DNA of 64,000 bases, taken from Clostridium lacusfryxellense. GTDB taxonomy: Bacteria > Bacillota > Clostridia > Clostridiales > Clostridiaceae. The stretch is from positions 22,578-86,577 of the forward strand of contig NZ_JAHLEB010000020.1 of assembly GCF_018861735.1 (NCBI RefSeq), given 5' to 3'. This document shows positions 38,037-46,251 of this stretch, one piece after another; position 1 is the first letter of the stretch, and every line of letters begins with the position of its first letter. Made by a program: the position numbers and the translations under genes. The notes beneath the pieces are model-generated. The model saw nothing but the letters and a program-made list of their open reading frames with translations. It was not told the DNA's origin and did not search any database.

Positions 38037-38576
38037 GAGTTTTATCTCTTTTATAACATTGCCATCTAAGTCCTTTATTTGAAATGAATTATCTTGTAAC
38101 ACTGCATATGAATTAGGAATATTTTCTCTAGGCAGTGATATTGAGCCTGGATTTAAAATAAATATATTATTTTGTTTTTTAGCTACTGGAATATGTGTGT
38201 GTCCATAAATTAAAACATCATCTTGGCCTAAATTCGGTAAGTTCTTCTCGTTATATATATGTCCATGGGTCAAAAACAACCTTCTATCATTACATAACAT
38301 TATTGAATAATCAGACATCATAGGATATTCTATTATAATTTGATCTACCTCACTATCACAGTTTCCTCTAACAGCAATTATCTTATCTTTATATTCATTC
38401 AAAAGGCTTGCCACTGCATCTGGATTATAATCACGTGGCAATGGGTTTCTTGGACCATGATATAAAACATCTCCTAAAACCACTATATATTTAGCCTTTT
38501 CTTCTTTATAACGCTCCAATGCCTTCTTCAAAAAAAATAAAGAACCATGTATGTCAGAAATAAAAAAAATCTTCAT
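38034..38576 (-). CDS. YfcE/MJ0936-type metallophosphoesterase
   Basis: This 180-residue calcineurin-like phosphodiesterase has the full set of metal motifs: FFISDIHG, VVLGDVLYHGPRN, RGNCDSE, LTHGHIY and YGHTHIPV. The family hydrolyses phosphodiesters with Mn2+. It is 26 bases downstream of the helicase-half/LexA fusion gene on the same strand and is probably co-transcribed, but no functional link is evident. Confidence 0.9.
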   Translation of the reverse strand: MKIFFISDIHGSLFFLKKALERYKEEKAKYIVVLGDVLYHGPRNPLPRDYNPDAVASLLNEYKDKIIAVRGNCDSEVDQIIIEYPMMSDYSIMLCNDRRLFLTHGHIYNEKNLPNLGQDDVLIYGHTHIPVAKKQNNIFILNPGSISLPRENIPNSYAVLQDNSFQIKDLDGNVIKEIKL

Positions 38577-38602
38577 AGTTTTGCCAATCTCCTTCTAAAA
38601 AA

Positions 38603-40105
38603 TTAATTTTTGTGCTTAATGATTCCTATAGCTGTACCAATAATGAATGTATCCTCACTATCTACTACAATCGGTTTGTATTTTTCATTTTCTGGCATTA
38701 GTAGTATTTTGTCACTACTTATAGATAGTCTTTTTAAAGTAGCATTTCCACCTATGTCAACTGCAACAATATCTTTATTGTTCGCCGACTGTTCCTGCCG
38801 TATTATTACATAATCTCCATCATCAATGTTTGCTCCAATCATACTGTCACCTTTAACCTTTAATATAAAAGGATTTTTTACTCCTTTTAACCAATATCTT
38901 GGAATGTAAAACCTACCTTCTACTTCAGAATTAATAAGTATAGGTTCACCTGCTGCGATATCACTATATACTGGTACTTCTAACAATTCCTCATTTATAT
39001 ACTCATATTCACCATTTTGATCATTTACTATAATATCTGATATCCTACTATAATCCCTCATAAAATCATATTGTCTGTTATGTCTTATATCACAATACTG
39101 AAAGTTCTCCAATGAATTAATATCAATTTTTTCAGTAATAATTTCTTCATATTTTTCTTGTTTCTTTTCTTGTATTTCATAATTCATTTTGAATATGTAG
39201 GACTTTGCCTTTTGACCTATTGGTTTAGAATTAACTCTATTACCTCTTATCATCCATGAATTAGTTTTATGAGATTTTTGAGCATCAATTAGAAACATCA
39301 TGCTAGAATAAGGCTTTTGATTATATAATACATTGATAAACTCTAACTGAACCTTAGTTAAATTATTTGCTTTATCAATTATAATATGAGAATATTTTCC
39401 AACTTTAATCGACTCAGCCATTTTCAATGCATATAGGTTAACATCTTCATTATCAACTAAATTCTTTGCTATAAGTTTCTTATTATACAAAAGCATAAGC
39501 TCAAATATCGCTTTCCTAGCGCTAGAACTTTTAAGAATTCTTTGAGGCCCTTGACCCTTTTCACATTTCCTCCCTGTTCTATTTACTTGCAAATAGAACT
39601 CGGCTTTTATGTAATTACAGCTTTTTATCCACTTAATCTCATCTAGGAAAAATTGAGAGTAATCAGTTTTTAATATTCTTAGACTTGGATATGTGTTTTT
39701 GATCTTTAATATACACTCTTTCATTATGCTATCTTTTTTATCATTTTCTATTGTTAATACATCATTTAATTTATGTTTATTTTTATAACCTAAGAAATAT
39801 CTATGTAATATGTTTTCTAAGGTAAACACATGAAATTTTCTTTCTTTATTGGAAAACAGACTCAAATATTCAAGCCTTGTTTCTTCTTGTGCTACATTAT
39901 ATATTTTTTCAATATATTTTATATCTTCATCCTTCGACGTCAACATTAGTACTTTATCCTCTTCATATAAGCAATAGTGATTTTTAAGATAAAGACTTCT
40001 ATAAATTGCTGCTGATGTTTTTCCGGAACCCTTAATGCCTTTAATCAAGCTATATCTCGAGGGTTTATCATGAATCATCTTTTGTTGTTCTAAACTTAAC
40101 TTCAT
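38603..40105 (-). CDS. Fusion of a UvrD-like helicase N-terminal half with a LexA-type S24 self-cleaving domain
   Basis: This 500-residue protein has two parts. Residues 1 to about 320 resemble the N-terminal half of a superfamily 1 helicase: LSLEQQKMI, Walker A GIKGSGKT (23-30), VLMLTSKDED and a motif II-like IIIDKANNL, in which the usual DEAQ is replaced by DKAN. Helicase motifs V-VI are absent. Residues 376-500 form a LexA/UmuD-like domain with the Ala385-Gly386 cleavage pair in IAAGEP, nucleophile Ser421 in KGDSM and Lys458 in NATLKRL; spacing is almost that of E. coli LexA. No helix-turn-helix is visible. It may be a damage-responsive switch cleaved with RecA help; that is inference. Confidence 0.85.
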   Translation of the reverse strand: MKLSLEQQKMIHDKPSRYSLIKGIKGSGKTSAAIYRSLYLKNHYCLYEEDKVLMLTSKDEDIKYIEKIYNVAQEETRLEYLSLFSNKERKFHVFTLENILHRYFLGYKNKHKLNDVLTIENDKKDSIMKECILKIKNTYPSLRILKTDYSQFFLDEIKWIKSCNYIKAEFYLQVNRTGRKCEKGQGPQRILKSSSARKAIFELMLLYNKKLIAKNLVDNEDVNLYALKMAESIKVGKYSHIIIDKANNLTKVQLEFINVLYNQKPYSSMMFLIDAQKSHKTNSWMIRGNRVNSKPIGQKAKSYIFKMNYEIQEKKQEKYEEIITEKIDINSLENFQYCDIRHNRQYDFMRDYSRISDIIVNDQNGEYEYINEELLEVPVYSDIAAGEPILINSEVEGRFYIPRYWLKGVKNPFILKVKGDSMIGANIDDGDYVIIRQEQSANNKDIVAVDIGGNATLKRLSISSDKILLMPENEKYKPIVVDSEDTFIIGTAIGIIKHKN

Positions 40106-40126
40106 TTAATTACCTCCACTGTGGAC

Positions 40127-40139
40127 ATACTAATAGTAT
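40127..40139. promoter_or_regulatory. Palindrome upstream of the helicase/LexA fusion gene
   Basis: ATACTAATAGTAT is a perfect 13-base palindrome about 22 bases before the start codon, just ahead of the ribosome site GGAGG. It could be an operator for autoregulation. It does not match the usual Gram-positive LexA box (GAACnnnnGTTC). Confidence 0.35.
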
Positions 40140-40301
40140 ACAATAATATTAACCTCAAAGTAAAATTTTTATAAAAATATATATATAATTACCATTGTCG
40201 TACTCTTTAATTTATGAATATCTATATACATTTACTGAGCATACTATGTTATATATTATTTTAATTATTTATCTAAATAAAATATATTAGAGGTGATTAT
40301 T

Positions 40302-41219
40302 GTGAATTTAAAGATATTAAGTATTGTTATTGCTTCAACTATTGTAATTAGCTGTATACCAACTATTTCTTATAGTAAAGAATTAAATAGTTATTTACTT
40401 TGCGAATCAAATAAACATTATACCAAGTTTCGTAATGAGTATAATAATAAGACTTTTACCAGCACATTAAATTTATTTAGAAATGTCTTTAGTAATAATG
40501 AGCTTCATAATGGATTAAATACTAAAGAATATAGTTGGTATTTCCAACCTAAAAACGATAATACTCCACCAGATGGGCCCAAAGAGACAGGTAACCTTAT
40601 GTCAAAGTATGATTGTTATCATTTAGGTGATACATCAAAAAAAGTATTATATCTAACTTTTGATGAGGGTTACGAGGCGGGATATACAACTCCGATATTA
40701 GATATTTTAAAAAAGCATAATGTGAAGGCAGCATTTTTTGTTGTAAAACCCTATATCACATCTAGCCCAGACTTAATTAAAAGAATGGTTGCCGAAGGGC
40801 ATTTAGTTTGTAACCATAGTAACCATCATCCTTCTATGGCGTCTATACAAGATGAAGCAAAATTTAGCAAGGAATTATCTGATGTAGAAGAAGCATTTGA
40901 AAATGTTACGCATCAAAAGATAGCTAAGTATTTTAGACCTCCAATGGGCAAATATAGTGAATTATCACTATACTATACTAAAAACCTAGGATATAAAACC
41001 ATATTCTGGAGTTTCGCGTACATGGATTGGCTTAAAGATAATCAACCCTCCCACGAAACTGCAAAAAAGAAAATTATGCAAAGAACTCATAACGGCGGAA
41101 TTATGCTACTACATGCAGTGTCAAAAACCAATGCTGAAATATTAGATGATGTAATTACAGAGTGGGAGAATCAAGGCTACGTGCTAAAAAGCCTAGATGA
41201 ATTACCTTCTAAACAATAA
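40302..41219 (+). CDS. Polysaccharide deacetylase, PdaA-like
   Basis: This 305-residue secreted protein has an N-terminal signal/anchor (LKILSIVIASTIVISCIPTI) and an NodB-type deacetylase domain: LTFDEGYEAGYT (the metal-binding Asp), HLVCNHSNHHPSM, YFRPPMGKYSE and IMLLHAVSKTNAE. The DEGYEAGYT variant is characteristic of PdaA, the delta-lactam N-deacetylase of spore cortex. The GTG at 40302 lies 6 bases after AGAGGTG; an in-frame GTG at 40293 is inside that ribosome site. Cortex synthesis is the likely role. Confidence 0.88.
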   Translation: MNLKILSIVIASTIVISCIPTISYSKELNSYLLCESNKHYTKFRNEYNNKTFTSTLNLFRNVFSNNELHNGLNTKEYSWYFQPKNDNTPPDGPKETGNLMSKYDCYHLGDTSKKVLYLTFDEGYEAGYTTPILDILKKHNVKAAFFVVKPYITSSPDLIKRMVAEGHLVCNHSNHHPSMASIQDEAKFSKELSDVEEAFENVTHQKIAKYFRPPMGKYSELSLYYTKNLGYKTIFWSFAYMDWLKDNQPSHETAKKKIMQRTHNGGIMLLHAVSKTNAEILDDVITEWENQGYVLKSLDELPSKQ

Positions 41220-41238
41220 TGAATAAGATGTTCAACCT

Positions 41239-41273
41239 AAAAAGCTATATCTGCAAGTAGATATAGCTTTTTA
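41239..41273. terminator. Terminator after pdaA-like gene
   Basis: AAAAAGCTATATCT pairs with AGATATAGCTTTTT around a 6-base loop, with T or A runs within the arms, so it can work on both strands. Confidence 0.8.
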
Positions 41274-41300
41274 AGTTAAACATCAATGTAGTAAGAGCTT

Positions 41301-41747
41301 TTATAAACTCTTATATAACATTTCAATATGTGGAATATCATCTTCTAAATACACATCACTTACTTTTACAAACTTAAGGTTTGAATAAAATTTTAATAAA
41401 TACTTTTGCGCAGAGATTCTAACTTCTTTCTCATTTAGGATATTTTCTATAAATCCAATTGCTTCTATCATCATTTGTTTTGCTAAACCTTTACCACGAT
41501 GTTTTTTAGAAACTAACACCCTCCCTATTGATACCTCATCATAGGAAACATCTTTTTCTAAAATTCTTAAATAAAAAATAATTTCGTTATCTTCTTTTGA
41601 AAATAGATGATATGATTTTTGGTCTTTACCATCGCAATCCTCATAAATGCATTGTTGCTCTACAACAAAAACTTCACTTCTAAGCTTTAAAATCTCATAT
41701 AATTCATCGCTACTTAATTCATTAAATTTTTTTATTTCAAATTTCAT
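41301..41747 (-). CDS. GNAT N-acetyltransferase, ElaA-like
   Basis: About 148 residues with the ElaA start pattern FNELSSDELYEILKLRSEVFVVEQQCIYED and the acetyl-CoA loop VSKKHRGKGLAKQMM. The substrate is unknown. ATG 41747 is chosen because AAGGAG lies 8 bases upstream; an open extension to 41807 is basic and lacks a ribosome site. Confidence 0.85.
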   Translation of the reverse strand: MKFEIKKFNELSSDELYEILKLRSEVFVVEQQCIYEDCDGKDQKSYHLFSKEDNEIIFYLRILEKDVSYDEVSIGRVLVSKKHRGKGLAKQMMIEAIGFIENILNEKEVRISAQKYLLKFYSNLKFVKVSDVYLEDDIPHIEMLYKSL

Positions 41748-41813
41748 ATTCTTTATTCTCCTTTTTTTCAACCTTACAATCCTATATTTATTGTAAATTT
41801 TATACATGTTGTT

Positions 41814-42545
41814 TTAATTTAAAATCTTTATTATTCCTATTATTAGTAAATGTAATGGATAAAAAACATAAAATATATATCTAAGGTCTCTCCCCTTCTT
41901 ACCATTATAATTAAATACAAAAATTAATGCTAAAAGTGATAACACTTGCATAAACCAAACTAAATTTATTGACAAACCTTTAGATTCGTACAAATAAAGT
42001 AATATTTGTGATGCATTAAATAATATATATACAATAACTTGGGATAATATTGTTTTAATTTTGCTGTCTCTAAACACATAAAAAGCCAGAATCATAGCAA
42101 CTCCATAAATGCCATAATCAGTATAAAAAGCTTCAGCAGCTATACCTAATGCTAATATAACCATTGTTTTATAGGGTTTAGAATCTCCTTTGTCCCAAAC
42201 ACGTATTGATAATAATCCAATTGCTAAAGTAAAAAAAATGTTAAGATGTGGAATTGGACTTCCTAAAAAATAATTTATTAAATCAGACAAGCTGTGCACA
42301 CTAGCTTGTTTATTAAAAGCTAATGAAAATGGCATTTGAGATATTACTCCGAACATCAACAGCCTATTAAGATATTTAAAAACCGAATTTGTTTTAGAAT
42401 ACCCCATTGCAATTAAATAAGCGAATATAGGAAATGATAATCTTCCAACCATCCTTAGGATTATAACCTCTGGAAAAAGAACTGCCCCCAAATGGTCAAT
42501 TAACATAAATAAACATGCAATAATTTTCAACATGCTAGTTGTTAT
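41814..42545 (-). CDS. TraX-family membrane protein, possible AUA start
   Basis: About 243 residues with seven or more hydrophobic segments. The N-terminal LKIIACLFMLIDHLGAVLFP and GRLSFPIFAYLIAMGY are typical of TraX, a family of membrane acetyltransferase-like proteins first seen in F-pilin acetylation. Homologues normally start about five residues before LKII. The only Shine-Dalgarno, AGGGGG at 42554-42559, points to ATA at 42545 (8-base gap). The alternatives are a GTG at 42554 overlapping the Shine-Dalgarno and an ATG at 42533 that is too distant. No conjugation genes are present, so the substrate is probably a cell-surface molecule. Confidence 0.8.
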   Translation of the reverse strand: MTTSMLKIIACLFMLIDHLGAVLFPEVIILRMVGRLSFPIFAYLIAMGYSKTNSVFKYLNRLLMFGVISQMPFSLAFNKQASVHSLSDLINYFLGSPIPHLNIFFTLAIGLLSIRVWDKGDSKPYKTMVILALGIAAEAFYTDYGIYGVAMILAFYVFRDSKIKTILSQVIVYILFNASQILLYLYESKGLSINLVWFMQVLSLLALIFVFNYNGKKGRDLRYIFYVFYPLHLLIIGIIKILN

Positions 42546-42632
42546 GAAAATCACCCCCTATAGTTCTAAAAATCTTCTAAATTCATTATTTAAATCCATT
42601 TTTAAATTATACCATTCATTTATCGTTTATAC

Positions 42633-43388
42633 CTAAATTACTTCAACTTTATTCATCCTAAAGATAGTTAATATAATAAAAATCAAGCTAAATACTATTG
42701 AAAATACGATAGCAAATAAATAGTTTTCTAGTGTAAATAAATTTGCACCTACTATTAATTTATAAGGCATAAAATTTCCAATTGTTTTGCTATTTGCAAG
42801 TGTAGCACTTAGAAAAGCTATCATCAGAGTTATAAACCCTGCTGTTACACTTTTTTTAACTAAGCTGCTGAAAAGTGTTACCAATGTAATATTGAAAAAG
42901 AAATACACTGACATTAATATAGATGAGTTAATTATACCTGATAAACTAGCTTTTTCACCTTCTAACAAAATGTTTCCATAGTAATAACAAGTAAAGAACC
43001 CTACAAATGTTAATATAATTACCAAAATAGTATAATGAGTTATTTTAGCTAGCACTATACAAGATGGTTTGCTTCCCTTAGAATATGGAAACACTAATTT
43101 TTCTCCATTTATCTCATCACTCAAAGTACTTGCCACAGTGAATACAATAAACAAATTTCCAATTTGAAAAAGATGGTTGATATAACTGTTAATTGCACTT
43201 ATAGGCGTAGTAACAAAAAGTGAACTTAAATCACCTTGTGATTGTTTTTCTAATATTTTAGGAAGTATCTTTAGCATAAAAGGGTCTAAAATAGCAAATG
43301 CAATAATCCCTACTGCAAGTATTATATATTTGTATTGTCTACTTGATTCCATTATTTCTTTTTTAAAATACGCCTTAAATGTTCTCAT
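42633..43388 (-). CDS. yxlG: ABC-2 type permease of the sigY operon (YxlG-like)
   Basis: This 251-residue protein has six hydrophobic segments and a basic N-terminal cytoplasmic start (MRTFKAYFKKEIMES) normal for ABC-2 permeases. Its start overlaps the end of the ATPase gene by 14 bases, so the two make one transporter. Position as the last gene after a SigY-type sigma gene, two small membrane proteins and an ATPase matches Bacillus subtilis yxlG. What it exports is unknown; toxic peptide export has been proposed for the Bacillus system. Confidence 0.8.
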   Translation of the reverse strand: MRTFKAYFKKEIMESSRQYKYIILAVGIIAFAILDPFMLKILPKILEKQSQGDLSSLFVTTPISAINSYINHLFQIGNLFIVFTVASTLSDEINGEKLVFPYSKGSKPSCIVLAKITHYTILVIILTFVGFFTCYYYGNILLEGEKASLSGIINSSILMSVYFFFNITLVTLFSSLVKKSVTAGFITLMIAFLSATLANSKTIGNFMPYKLIVGANLFTLENYLFAIVFSIVFSLIFIILTIFRMNKVEVI

Positions 43389-44298
43389 TTTTATTCACCA
43401 TCCTTATAAAAATATCTTCAAGATTACTTTTTCTAAGATTATAAGATAAAATATAATTTTCAATCTTCATAAGCACTTTCAATAGTTCAGATTTTGCAAC
43501 ATCTAAGTTATTAACATAGATAGAAGCCTTATTTCTATTTATAAAAACTTTATCTACCCACGTAAAGTCTAGTATTTTATCTAAATCTACACATTCTTTT
43601 TCAAACTCTATATCAAATATAGGCTGGATATACTTATTCTTTAAATTCTCTAGGTTATCCGATAAAAGTATCTCACCTTTATCCAAAATACTTACCTCAT
43701 CACAAATCCTCTCAACGTCACTTAAAATATGAGTAGATATAAATATTGTTGTTCCCCCATAACTCAGATCTTTTATAAATTCTAATATTTCCATTCTTCC
43801 TTCAGGATCTAGCGCCGATGTTGGTTCATCTAAAAATAGTATTTCTGGTTTATTAAATAAAGCAACTGCTATTCCTAATCTTTGCCTCATACCACCTGAA
43901 TATAACCCTATCTTTTTCTTGCCATGTTCACTTAACTTTACTATGTCTAAAATTTCTATAATCCTTTCCCTTATCATTTTCTCGGGCATTCTATCTATTT
44001 CACCAATAAAGTGCAAATATTCACTTGCATTCATATAATTATAAAACACTGGATTTTGCGGAAGATAACCAACTTTTCTTAATAATTGTAGTTTATTGTT
44101 CTTAAAATCTTCTCCATTTAAATATATTTCCCCACCGTTAAAATCAATTAATCCCGATAATATATTCATAGTCGTAGTTTTCCCAGCTCCATTAGGACCT
44201 AAAAATCCATATATTGTTCCCTTTTTTATTTCAAAGGATATATTCTTAAGCACCTCAATATTCCCATATTTTTTATTTAGATTTATAACTTTAATCAT
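43375..44298 (-). CDS. yxlF: ABC transporter ATPase of the sigY operon (YxlF-like)
   Basis: About 307 residues: Walker A GPNGAGKTT, signature YSGGMRQRLGIAVALF, Walker B ILFLDEPTSALDPEG, switch His in STHILSD, then a C-terminal region of about 90 residues common in drug and peptide exporter ATPases. The ATG at 44298 is better placed than the GTG at 44307, which overlaps the end of yxlE. It pairs with the YxlG-like permease. Confidence 0.88.
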   Translation of the reverse strand: MIKVINLNKKYGNIEVLKNISFEIKKGTIYGFLGPNGAGKTTTMNILSGLIDFNGGEIYLNGEDFKNNKLQLLRKVGYLPQNPVFYNYMNASEYLHFIGEIDRMPEKMIRERIIEILDIVKLSEHGKKKIGLYSGGMRQRLGIAVALFNKPEILFLDEPTSALDPEGRMEILEFIKDLSYGGTTIFISTHILSDVERICDEVSILDKGEILLSDNLENLKNKYIQPIFDIEFEKECVDLDKILDFTWVDKVFINRNKASIYVNNLDVAKSELLKVLMKIENYILSYNLRKSNLEDIFIRMVNKNENI

Positions 44299-44299
44299 A

Positions 44300-44524
44300 T
44301 TAATCACGCTCTCTTCCTATTAATAAAAAAGCTATACCACCTATTAATTGAATAAATATTATAATTATGGCCCATGACCACTTAGGCAAAAATTTAACTC
44401 TATCCACCCTTAGCCTATATAAGCAGAAACCCACAAGAACAAGCTCCATAATAATTATAGGTGCTAATAATTTTATTATCTCAACTATTTCCATTCCATT
44501 TATTAAACCTATTCCTTCAGACAT
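44300..44524 (-). CDS. yxlE: PLDc_N-domain small membrane protein (YxlE-like)
   Basis: This 74-residue protein has two transmembrane segments and the PLDc_N pattern: LCLYRLRVDRVKFLPKWSWAIIIIFIQLIGGIAFLLIGRE. Such domains occur in YxlE, which in Bacillus acts with YxlD as a negative regulator of SigY. Start at ATG after AAAGGGGGAA. It is separated from yxlD by 95 bases that hold a terminator and a second ECF-type promoter. Confidence 0.82.
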   Translation of the reverse strand: MSEGIGLINGMEIVEIIKLLAPIIIMELVLVGFCLYRLRVDRVKFLPKWSWAIIIIFIQLIGGIAFLLIGRERD

Positions 44525-44555
44525 ATATTATTCCCCCTTTTATGTTTTCATAGCT

Positions 44556-44582
44556 TTAACGAGTTAATCTTCAAAAAGTTCA
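44556..44582 (-). promoter_or_regulatory. Second ECF-type (SigY-like) promoter, upstream of yxlE
   Basis: On the minus strand TGAACT (44577-44582) and CGTTAA (44556-44561) are 15 bases apart. The same two hexamers, 16 bases apart, lie in front of the sigma gene itself. It sits immediately after the terminator at 44593-44628 and would restart transcription for yxlEFG. Confidence 0.65.
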
Positions 44583-44592
44583 TTTCAAATAA

Positions 44593-44628
44593 AAAAACTA
44601 GCTACTAATTTCTCAGTAGCTAGTTTTT
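44593..44628 (-). terminator. Strong intrinsic terminator inside the sigY operon
   Basis: A perfect 14-base stem (AAAAACTAGCTACT with AGTAGCTAGTTTTT) around an 8-base loop is followed on the minus strand by T residues. It overlaps the last codons and stop of yxlD, so transcripts from the sigma gene promoter should mostly end here. Confidence 0.85.
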
Positions 44629-44832
44629 CCTTTTTTTATTTAGTATTACTCGTGTAACTAATAGATAGATAAGTAGATGACCTGGTAAATTCATCAGTGC
44701 AAAGATTCCCCAAAACCAATAATATTTTTCCTTACGCTTTCTTGCATCGAAAAATACCCAAGCCCCTTGTACTAAAAGCATAGGAATAACTATAACCAGC
44801 AATATAATCAGATGCTCATTTGAAATCGCCAT
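44620..44832 (-). CDS. yxlD: Small membrane protein, YxlD-like SigY regulator
   Basis: About 70 residues with two hydrophobic segments flanking FFDARKRKEKYYWFWGIFALMNLPG, a pattern shared with YxlD. The ATG at 44832 overlaps the TGA of the upstream gene (TGATG), implying coupling; an in-frame TTG is one codon earlier. YxlD is required to hold SigY inactive in Bacillus, and the same role is inferred here. Confidence 0.78.
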   Translation of the reverse strand: MAISNEHLIILLVIVIPMLLVQGAWVFFDARKRKEKYYWFWGIFALMNLPGHLLIYLLVTRVILNKKRKN

Positions 44833-45263
44833 CAAGTTTCACTTCCATTTCTTTTGATTGCCATAGTAGCCATTCCTATCCAAGGGAAGATTATTAAAAT
44901 AATAATCTGTGAAATGATTAATAACTTAGGACCTATTATAATTATAGCTAAAGCATATATTGAAAGAATAAAAAAGGATACTAATATAAAGAGAATGAAT
45001 TCTGTTTTATCTTTCCTGTTTTCTCTTATAGCTTCTCCTTGTTCTATTATTCCTAAGGTATTAATATCAAAATCAAATATGTCATCATTGAACACATCCA
45101 TTTTGATATTTGTGGAATCTAGTTTACTTTTAAATTCTAAAGCTTTATCACTATGCATTAATATTTTGTCCACTTTCTCATGAGTTTCATTATAAAACTC
45201 ATCTATTAAAGCTTTTTCGATTTTACTGTGCAATGGATCTTTAATTTTATCAGAATCCTTCAT
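44832..45263 (-). CDS. yxlC: YxlC-like membrane protein, putative anti-sigma component
   Basis: This 143-residue protein has a soluble N-terminal region of about 85 residues, then two transmembrane helices (FILFILVSFFILSIYALAIIIIG and LLIISQIIILIIFPWIGMATMAI). It lies between the sigma gene and yxlD, starting immediately after the sigma gene with AAAGGAG, which is the position of yxlC in Bacillus. It is somewhat longer than the Bacillus protein. The identification leans on synteny more than sequence. Confidence 0.72.
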   Translation of the reverse strand: MKDSDKIKDPLHSKIEKALIDEFYNETHEKVDKILMHSDKALEFKSKLDSTNIKMDVFNDDIFDFDINTLGIIEQGEAIRENRKDKTEFILFILVSFFILSIYALAIIIIGPKLLIISQIIILIIFPWIGMATMAIKRNGSET

Positions 45264-45794
45264 TTATATAATCTCCTTTCTTTCGATTTCTTTTATTATA
45301 TACTTAACGGAATTATGAAGTCTTGATCGAACTGTACCAATAGGGCAGTTTAAAATTTGTGATATTTCCGCGTATTTATAACCATAATAATGTTTTAATA
45401 TAAATACTACCCTTTGTGCGTATGGTAACTTTAAAATTATTTTCATTATTTCTTTATATTCATAATTTGCTATTACAATATCCTCTACTTGTTTGCCTTG
45501 ATCATTCAAGTTATCATCAATTAAACCATGAATTTTATTTTTTCTTAAATAATCCTTATAAACGTTAGTAGCTATTTTTATTAGCCATGTAGAAAACTTT
45601 GCTTTAGGCTCGAATTTATTTATATTTAGGACTGCCTTAAGCAGTGCATCTTGTACAATATCCTGAGCTAAATGCGGGTCCCCTACCATTTTAACAACAT
45701 ACCCTTTTAAAATATTAAGATTGTCTTGTAAAAGTGAATTCAATGCACTTTTATTGCCAGTCTTAGCCTCCGTAATAAGCTCTAGCTCACTCAA
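45264..45794 (-). CDS. sigY: ECF-type RNA polymerase sigma factor, SigY-like
   Basis: This 176-residue sigma-70 family ECF factor has region 2 with DPHLAQDIVQDALLKAVLNINKFEPKAKFSTWLIKIATNVYKDYLRK and region 4 with LPYAQRVVFILKHYYGYKYAEISQILNCPIGTVRSRLHNSVKYI. Translation starts at TTG after GAGGTGATT. The order sigma-yxlC-yxlD-yxlE-yxlF-yxlG equals the Bacillus sigY operon. A TGAACT/CGTTAA promoter directly upstream suggests positive autoregulation. Confidence 0.87.
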   Translation of the reverse strand: MSELELITEAKTGNKSALNSLLQDNLNILKGYVVKMVGDPHLAQDIVQDALLKAVLNINKFEPKAKFSTWLIKIATNVYKDYLRKNKIHGLIDDNLNDQGKQVEDIVIANYEYKEIMKIILKLPYAQRVVFILKHYYGYKYAEISQILNCPIGTVRSRLHNSVKYIIKEIERKEII

Positions 45795-45817
45795 TAATAA
45801 TCACCTCTAATATTCAT

Positions 45818-45845
45818 TTAACGAAAATAACAATCAAATAGTTCA
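45818..45845 (-). promoter_or_regulatory. ECF-type (SigY-like) promoter of sigY
   Basis: TGAACT (45840-45845) and CGTTAA (45818-45823) on the minus strand are separated by 16 bases. The hexamers fit ECF promoters of the SigY type (TGAAC and CGTC/CGTT). The predicted start site gives a very short leader ahead of GAGGTG. Confidence 0.65.
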
Positions 45846-45991
45846 CTATAATTATAAATTAATTATTACTTATTATATTTTCTTTAAAATATAACCTTAT
45901 TTCTATGGCTTATTATACACCTGCATTAAAATTTTAGGGAAGATACTATAGCTGTATCCTCCCTATCCATAAAATTCATATAAAATTAATT

Positions 45992-46189
45992 TTATTTTTC
46001 AGTCTTTTTCCCATATATTTTATGTAATATTAAATCATATTGTCCTAACTTATCCGCTAACATATGCCAATTCTTATGTTCTGCATTTGCAACGTTTATT
46101 TGATTTTTTTCTATATTTTCAATTCTCGCGCTAATATCCTTAATGTCATTTTGCATTTGTTTTAACATTTCTTTAATTTCATTTTCCAT
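45992..46189 (-). CDS. Small coiled-coil protein of unknown function
   Basis: This 65-residue protein has heptad-like spacing of Ile, Leu and Met in MLKQMQNDIKDISARIENIEKN, so a short coiled coil is likely, followed by a His/Lys-rich region. It starts at ATG after AAGGAGAG. I do not recognise the family; similar small proteins are common in clostridia. Confidence 0.65.
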   Translation of the reverse strand: MENEIKEMLKQMQNDIKDISARIENIEKNQINVANAEHKNWHMLADKLGQYDLILHKIYGKKTEK

Positions 46190-46251
46190 AATTCTCTCCT
46201 TTTAAACTTTTTAATAAACTCTGTCTACCTATATTAATACATCTGAATTTA

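Noticed and set aside
41814..42545. TraX-like gene as evidence of a conjugative element
   Set aside because: No relaxase, coupling protein, pilus or integrase gene is in the window. TraX-family proteins occur widely on chromosomes.
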